Position numbers and translations under genes: made by a program
Assembly: GCA_001898995.1 (NCBI GenBank)
Contig: MKVZ01000017.1
Span: 215,948 to 279,947, forward strand
Direction of reading: 5' to 3'
Length of the DNA stretch: 64,000 nucleotides
DNA from: Rhizobiales bacterium 63-22
GTDB taxonomy: Bacteria > Pseudomonadota > Alphaproteobacteria > Rhizobiales > Rhizobiaceae
Notes under the pieces: model-generated
The model's database searches: none
Seen by the model: the letters and a program-made list of their open reading frames with translations, nothing else
Told to the model about the DNA's origin: nothing
Shown: positions 61,591 to 64,000 of the stretch, piece by piece
Numbering within the stretch: the stretch's first letter is position 1
Layout: the number at the start of each line of letters is the position of its first letter

Positions 61591-64000
61591 TTAGCTGCAA
61601 CCGCTCGTCGCGCCGCAGGTGTCGCATTTCAGGCAGGTGCCGTTGCGGACCATGGTGAAGTTCTGGCACTCCGAGCAGCTGTCGCCGGTATAGCCCTGCA
61701 TCATCGACCTGATGCGGCGGTCGGCTTCGAGCTTCTTGGCGGCGTTGGCGCTTTCCGTGCGGGCGGAGGCGGCGTCGGCCGCTGCCTTGTCGGAGAACAG
61801 CTCCGTCGCGCCGGCCGTTTCCGCCTGCTGCTCGGCCTGTTCCTCATAGTCGCGCTTGAAGGCGGTCGCGCCGTCCGTCACCAGGCCGATGGTCGCCGGG
61901 CGCGAGGGTTGCGACGATTTCAGCGCCGTCACGTTGGATGCCTGCGGGGCCGAGGCGGTCGAGCCCTTGGCCTCGTTGCCGCCGGACGGCGAGGTCGGCA
62001 CCAGCGTCGGCTTGTAGCCGCGCGTCCAGCCGGTCGAGACCAGATTGGTCTTGCCTTCCTTGATGCCCTTGCCCAGCGCCGTGTTGGAGAAGTCGCTGGT
62101 GTCGACATGGGCGAGGTCGTTGCGGCCCAGATACGAGACGGCCAACTCGCGGAACACGTAGTCGATGATCGAGGTCGCGCTCTTGATGGCGTCGTTGCCG
62201 ATCACCACGCCCGCCGGCTCGAACTTGGTGAAGGTGAAAGCCTCCACATATTCCTCCAGCGGCACGCCATATTGCAGGCCGAGCGACACGGCGATGGCGA
62301 AATTGTTCATCATCGCGCGGAAGGCGGCGCCTTCCTTGTGCATGTCGATGAAGATCTCGCCCAAGCGGCCGTCGCCGAATTCGCCGGTGCGCAGATAGAC
62401 CTTATGGCCGCCGACGACGGCTTTCTGGGTGTAGCCCTGGCGGCGGTTCGGCAGCTTCTCGCGCTCATGCACGATCTTCTCGACCACCTTCTCGACGATG
62501 CGCTCGGTCACCTGCACGGCGCGGGCGGCGGCGGGGGCCTCGATCAGCGCCTCGACGGCGTCATCCTCGTCGTCCTCATCGGCGATGAGGGCGGCGTTGA
62601 GCGGCTGCGACAGCTTGGAGCCGTCGCGATAGAGCGCGTTGGCCTTGAGCGCCAGCTTCCACGACAGCATATAGGCGTTCTTGCAGTCCTCGACGGTGGC
62701 CTCGTTCGGCATGTTGATCGTCTTGGAGATCGCGCCGGAGATGAAGGGCTGCGCCGCCGCCATCATGCGGATGTGGCTTTCGACCGAGAGATAACGCTTG
62801 CCGACCTTGCCGCAGGGATTGGCGCAGTCGAACACCGGATAGTGCTCTGGCCTGAGGAAGGGCGCGCCTTCGAGCGTCATCGCGCCGCAGACATGGATAT
62901 TGGCGGCCTCGATGTCCTTCTTGGCAAAACCGATCGCCGGCAGCATCTCGAAGGAGAAGTCGTTGAGCTGCTCGTCGGTGAGCTTGAGCACGTCCTTGCA
63001 GAAATCCTCGCCCAGCGTCCACTTGTTGAAGGCGAACTTGATGTCGAAGGCGGATTTGAGTGCTGCGTTGAGCGCCTCGATCTTCTCGTCGGTGAAGCCC
63101 TTGGCGCGCAGCGTCGAGGGATTGACGGCCGGGGCCTGATTGAGATTGCCGTGGCCGACGGCGTAGGCCTCGATCTCGGCGATCTGGCTTTCCGAATAGC
63201 CGAGCGTGCGGAGAGCCTCCGGCACGGCGCGGTTGATGATCTTGAAATAGCCGCCGCCGGCGAGCTTCTTGAACTTCACCAGCGCGAAGTCGGGCTCGAT
63301 GCCGGTGGTGTCGCAATCCATGACGAGGCCGATCGTGCCGGTGGGCGCGATGACGGTGGCCTGCGCGTTGCGGTAGCCGTGCTTTTCGCCAAGCGCCAGC
63401 GCCTTGTCCCATGCGGCGCGGGCATGCTCGATCAGGGCCTGATCCGGGCAATCTTCGGCGATCAGCGCCACCGGGTTGACGGCGAGGCCTTCGTAGCCCT
63501 GCTTTTCGCCGTGCGCGGCGCGGCGGTGGTTGCGGATGACGCGCAGCATATGGGCGGCGTTCGGCTCGTAGCCGGGGAAGGTTCCCAGCTCCTTCGCCAT
63601 TTCGGCCGAGGTGGCGTAGGCGACGCCGGTCATGATCGCGGTCAGCGCGCCGCAGATGGCGCGGCCTTCGGTGGAGTCGTAGGGAATGCCGGAGGTCATC
63701 AGCAGGCCGCCGATATTGGCGTAGCCGAGGCCGAGCGTGCGGTATTCATAGGAGAGGCGGGCGATTTCCTTGGACGGGAACTGCGCCATCATCACTGAGA
63801 TTTCGAGCACGATGGTCCAGAGCCGCGCCGTATGCTCGTAAGCCGCGATGTCGAAGGAGCCGTCCTTGTTGCGGTAGGTTAGCAGGTTGATCGACGCCAG
63901 ATTGCAGGCCGTGTCGTCGAGGAACATATATTCCGAGCACGGATTGGAGGCGCGGATCGAACCGGCGGACGGGCAGGTGTGCCAGTCGTTCATGGTGGTG
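61591..64000 (-). CDS. nrdJ: Adenosylcobalamin-dependent ribonucleotide reductase (5' end outside window)
   Basis: About 800 residues of the C-terminal two thirds of a class II ribonucleotide reductase are visible; the gene runs off the right edge. The active-site [21 protein letters not shown] region and [17 protein letters not shown] are present. A long insertion of acidic and Ala-rich sequence and a C-terminal Cys-rich tail ([20 protein letters not shown]) are typical of the large alphaproteobacterial NrdJ. It makes deoxyribonucleotides using B12 and is active with or without oxygen. It lies upstream of metE on the same strand, with its own terminator. Confidence 0.95.
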   Translation of the reverse strand, partial: TTMNDWHTCPSAGSIRASNPCSEYMFLDDTACNLASINLLTYRNKDGSFDIAAYEHTARLWTIVLEISVMMAQFPSKEIARLSYEYRTLGLGYANIGGLLMTSGIPYDSTEGRAICGALTAIMTGVAYATSAEMAKELGTFPGYEPNAAHMLRVIRNHRRAAHGEKQGYEGLAVNPVALIAEDCPDQALIEHARAAWDKALALGEKHGYRNAQATVIAPTGTIGLVMDCDTTGIEPDFALVKFKKLAGGGYFKIINRAVPEALRTLGYSESQIAEIEAYAVGHGNLNQAPAVNPSTLRAKGFTDEKIEALNAALKSAFDIKFAFNKWTLGEDFCKDVLKLTDEQLNDFSFEMLPAIGFAKKDIEAANIHVCGAMTLEGAPFLRPEHYPVFDCANPCGKVGKRYLSVESHIRMMAAAQPFISGAISKTINMPNEATVEDCKNAYMLSWKLALKANALYRDGSKLSQPLNAALIADEDDEDDAVEALIEAPAAARAVQVTERIVEKVVEKIVHEREKLPNRRQGYTQKAVVGGHKVYLRTGEFGDGRLGEIFIDMHKEGAAFRAMMNNFAIAVSLGLQYGVPLEEYVEAFTFTKFEPAGVVIGNDAIKSATSIIDYVFRELAVSYLGRNDLAHVDTSDFSNTALGKGIKEGKTNLVSTGWTRGYKPTLVPTSPSGGNEAKGSTASAPQASNVTALKSSQPSRPATIGLVTDGATAFKRDYEEQAEQQAETAGATELFSDKAAADAASARTESANAAKKLEADRRIRSMMQGYTGDSCSECQNFTMVRNGTCLKCDTCGATSGCS

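Overview
The window is about 64 kb of GC-rich chromosomal DNA from an alphaproteobacterium of the order Hyphomicrobiales (Rhizobiales). The best fit is Brucella in the broad sense, including former Ochrobactrum. I infer this from an NdvA/ChvA-type cyclic beta-1,2-glucan exporter, a very long apolipoprotein-like protein resembling the growth pole ring protein of polar-growing Rhizobiales, CckA, a DksA with one zinc-finger cysteine, an ATP12 chaperone, a B12-dependent ribonucleotide reductase, and short palindromic repeats of the kind scattered through Brucella and Ochrobactrum. No rRNA, tRNA, CRISPR array or prophage was seen.

Layout. 1-8.2 kb (+): tail of an unidentified protein, a D-Ala-D-Ala carboxypeptidase-like protein with altered active-site motifs, tmk, holB, metG, tatD, a metallo-beta-lactamase-fold enzyme, a WYL regulator and a glutathione transferase. 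8.2-10 kb (-): ndvA. 10.3-13.6 kb (+): RluA-type pseudouridine synthase, EamA transporter, HAD phosphatase, ATP12 chaperone. 13.7-15.5 kb (-): glnB-glnA behind a clear sigma-54 promoter. 15.8-26.3 kb: mostly single-gene metabolism (nnr, gph, rpiA, gor, aroG, dgkA, nadE, gltX). 26.3-32.9 kb: a lipoprotein, maeB, two divergent citrate-synthase paralogues and a dipeptide epimerase. 33.0-39.1 kb (+): a complete Mla/MCE-type lipid transport operon (permease with STAS domain, ATPase, MCE protein, lipoprotein), followed closely by an AbgB-like M20 hydrolase and an amino-acid-type binding protein. 39.2-43.8 kb (-): the growth-pole-ring-like protein. 44.4-47.2 kb: ferredoxin, a DUF922 protease-like protein, and folP-folB-folK. 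47.3-53.2 kb: a secreted protein, ycjX-ycjF, a SixA-like phosphatase, dksA and a FliO-domain protein. 53.3-54.8 kb: a small accessory island. 55.0-64 kb: cckA, a flavoprotein, metE under a cobalamin riboswitch, and the 3' two thirds of nrdJ.

The accessory island (53.36-54.78 kb) is the least ordinary part. It carries an orphan Imm53-type immunity gene with no toxin beside it and a decayed IS5/IS427-group insertion sequence whose left end overlaps the immunity gene's stop codon. A third IS-end-like sequence lies on the far side of the immunity gene, and two inverted members of one palindromic repeat family bracket the whole segment. This layout suggests, but does not prove, that the immunity gene can travel as a passenger between alternative IS ends.

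Other points of interest are the missing SxN serine and KTG lysine in the carboxypeptidase, the catalytic Asp-to-Glu change in one citrate synthase next to a helix-turn-helix-fused paralogue, 62-residue repeats in the growth-pole protein, a repeat hairpin sitting on the ycjX start codon, and a B12 switch on the B12-independent methionine synthase next to a B12-dependent ribonucleotide reductase.
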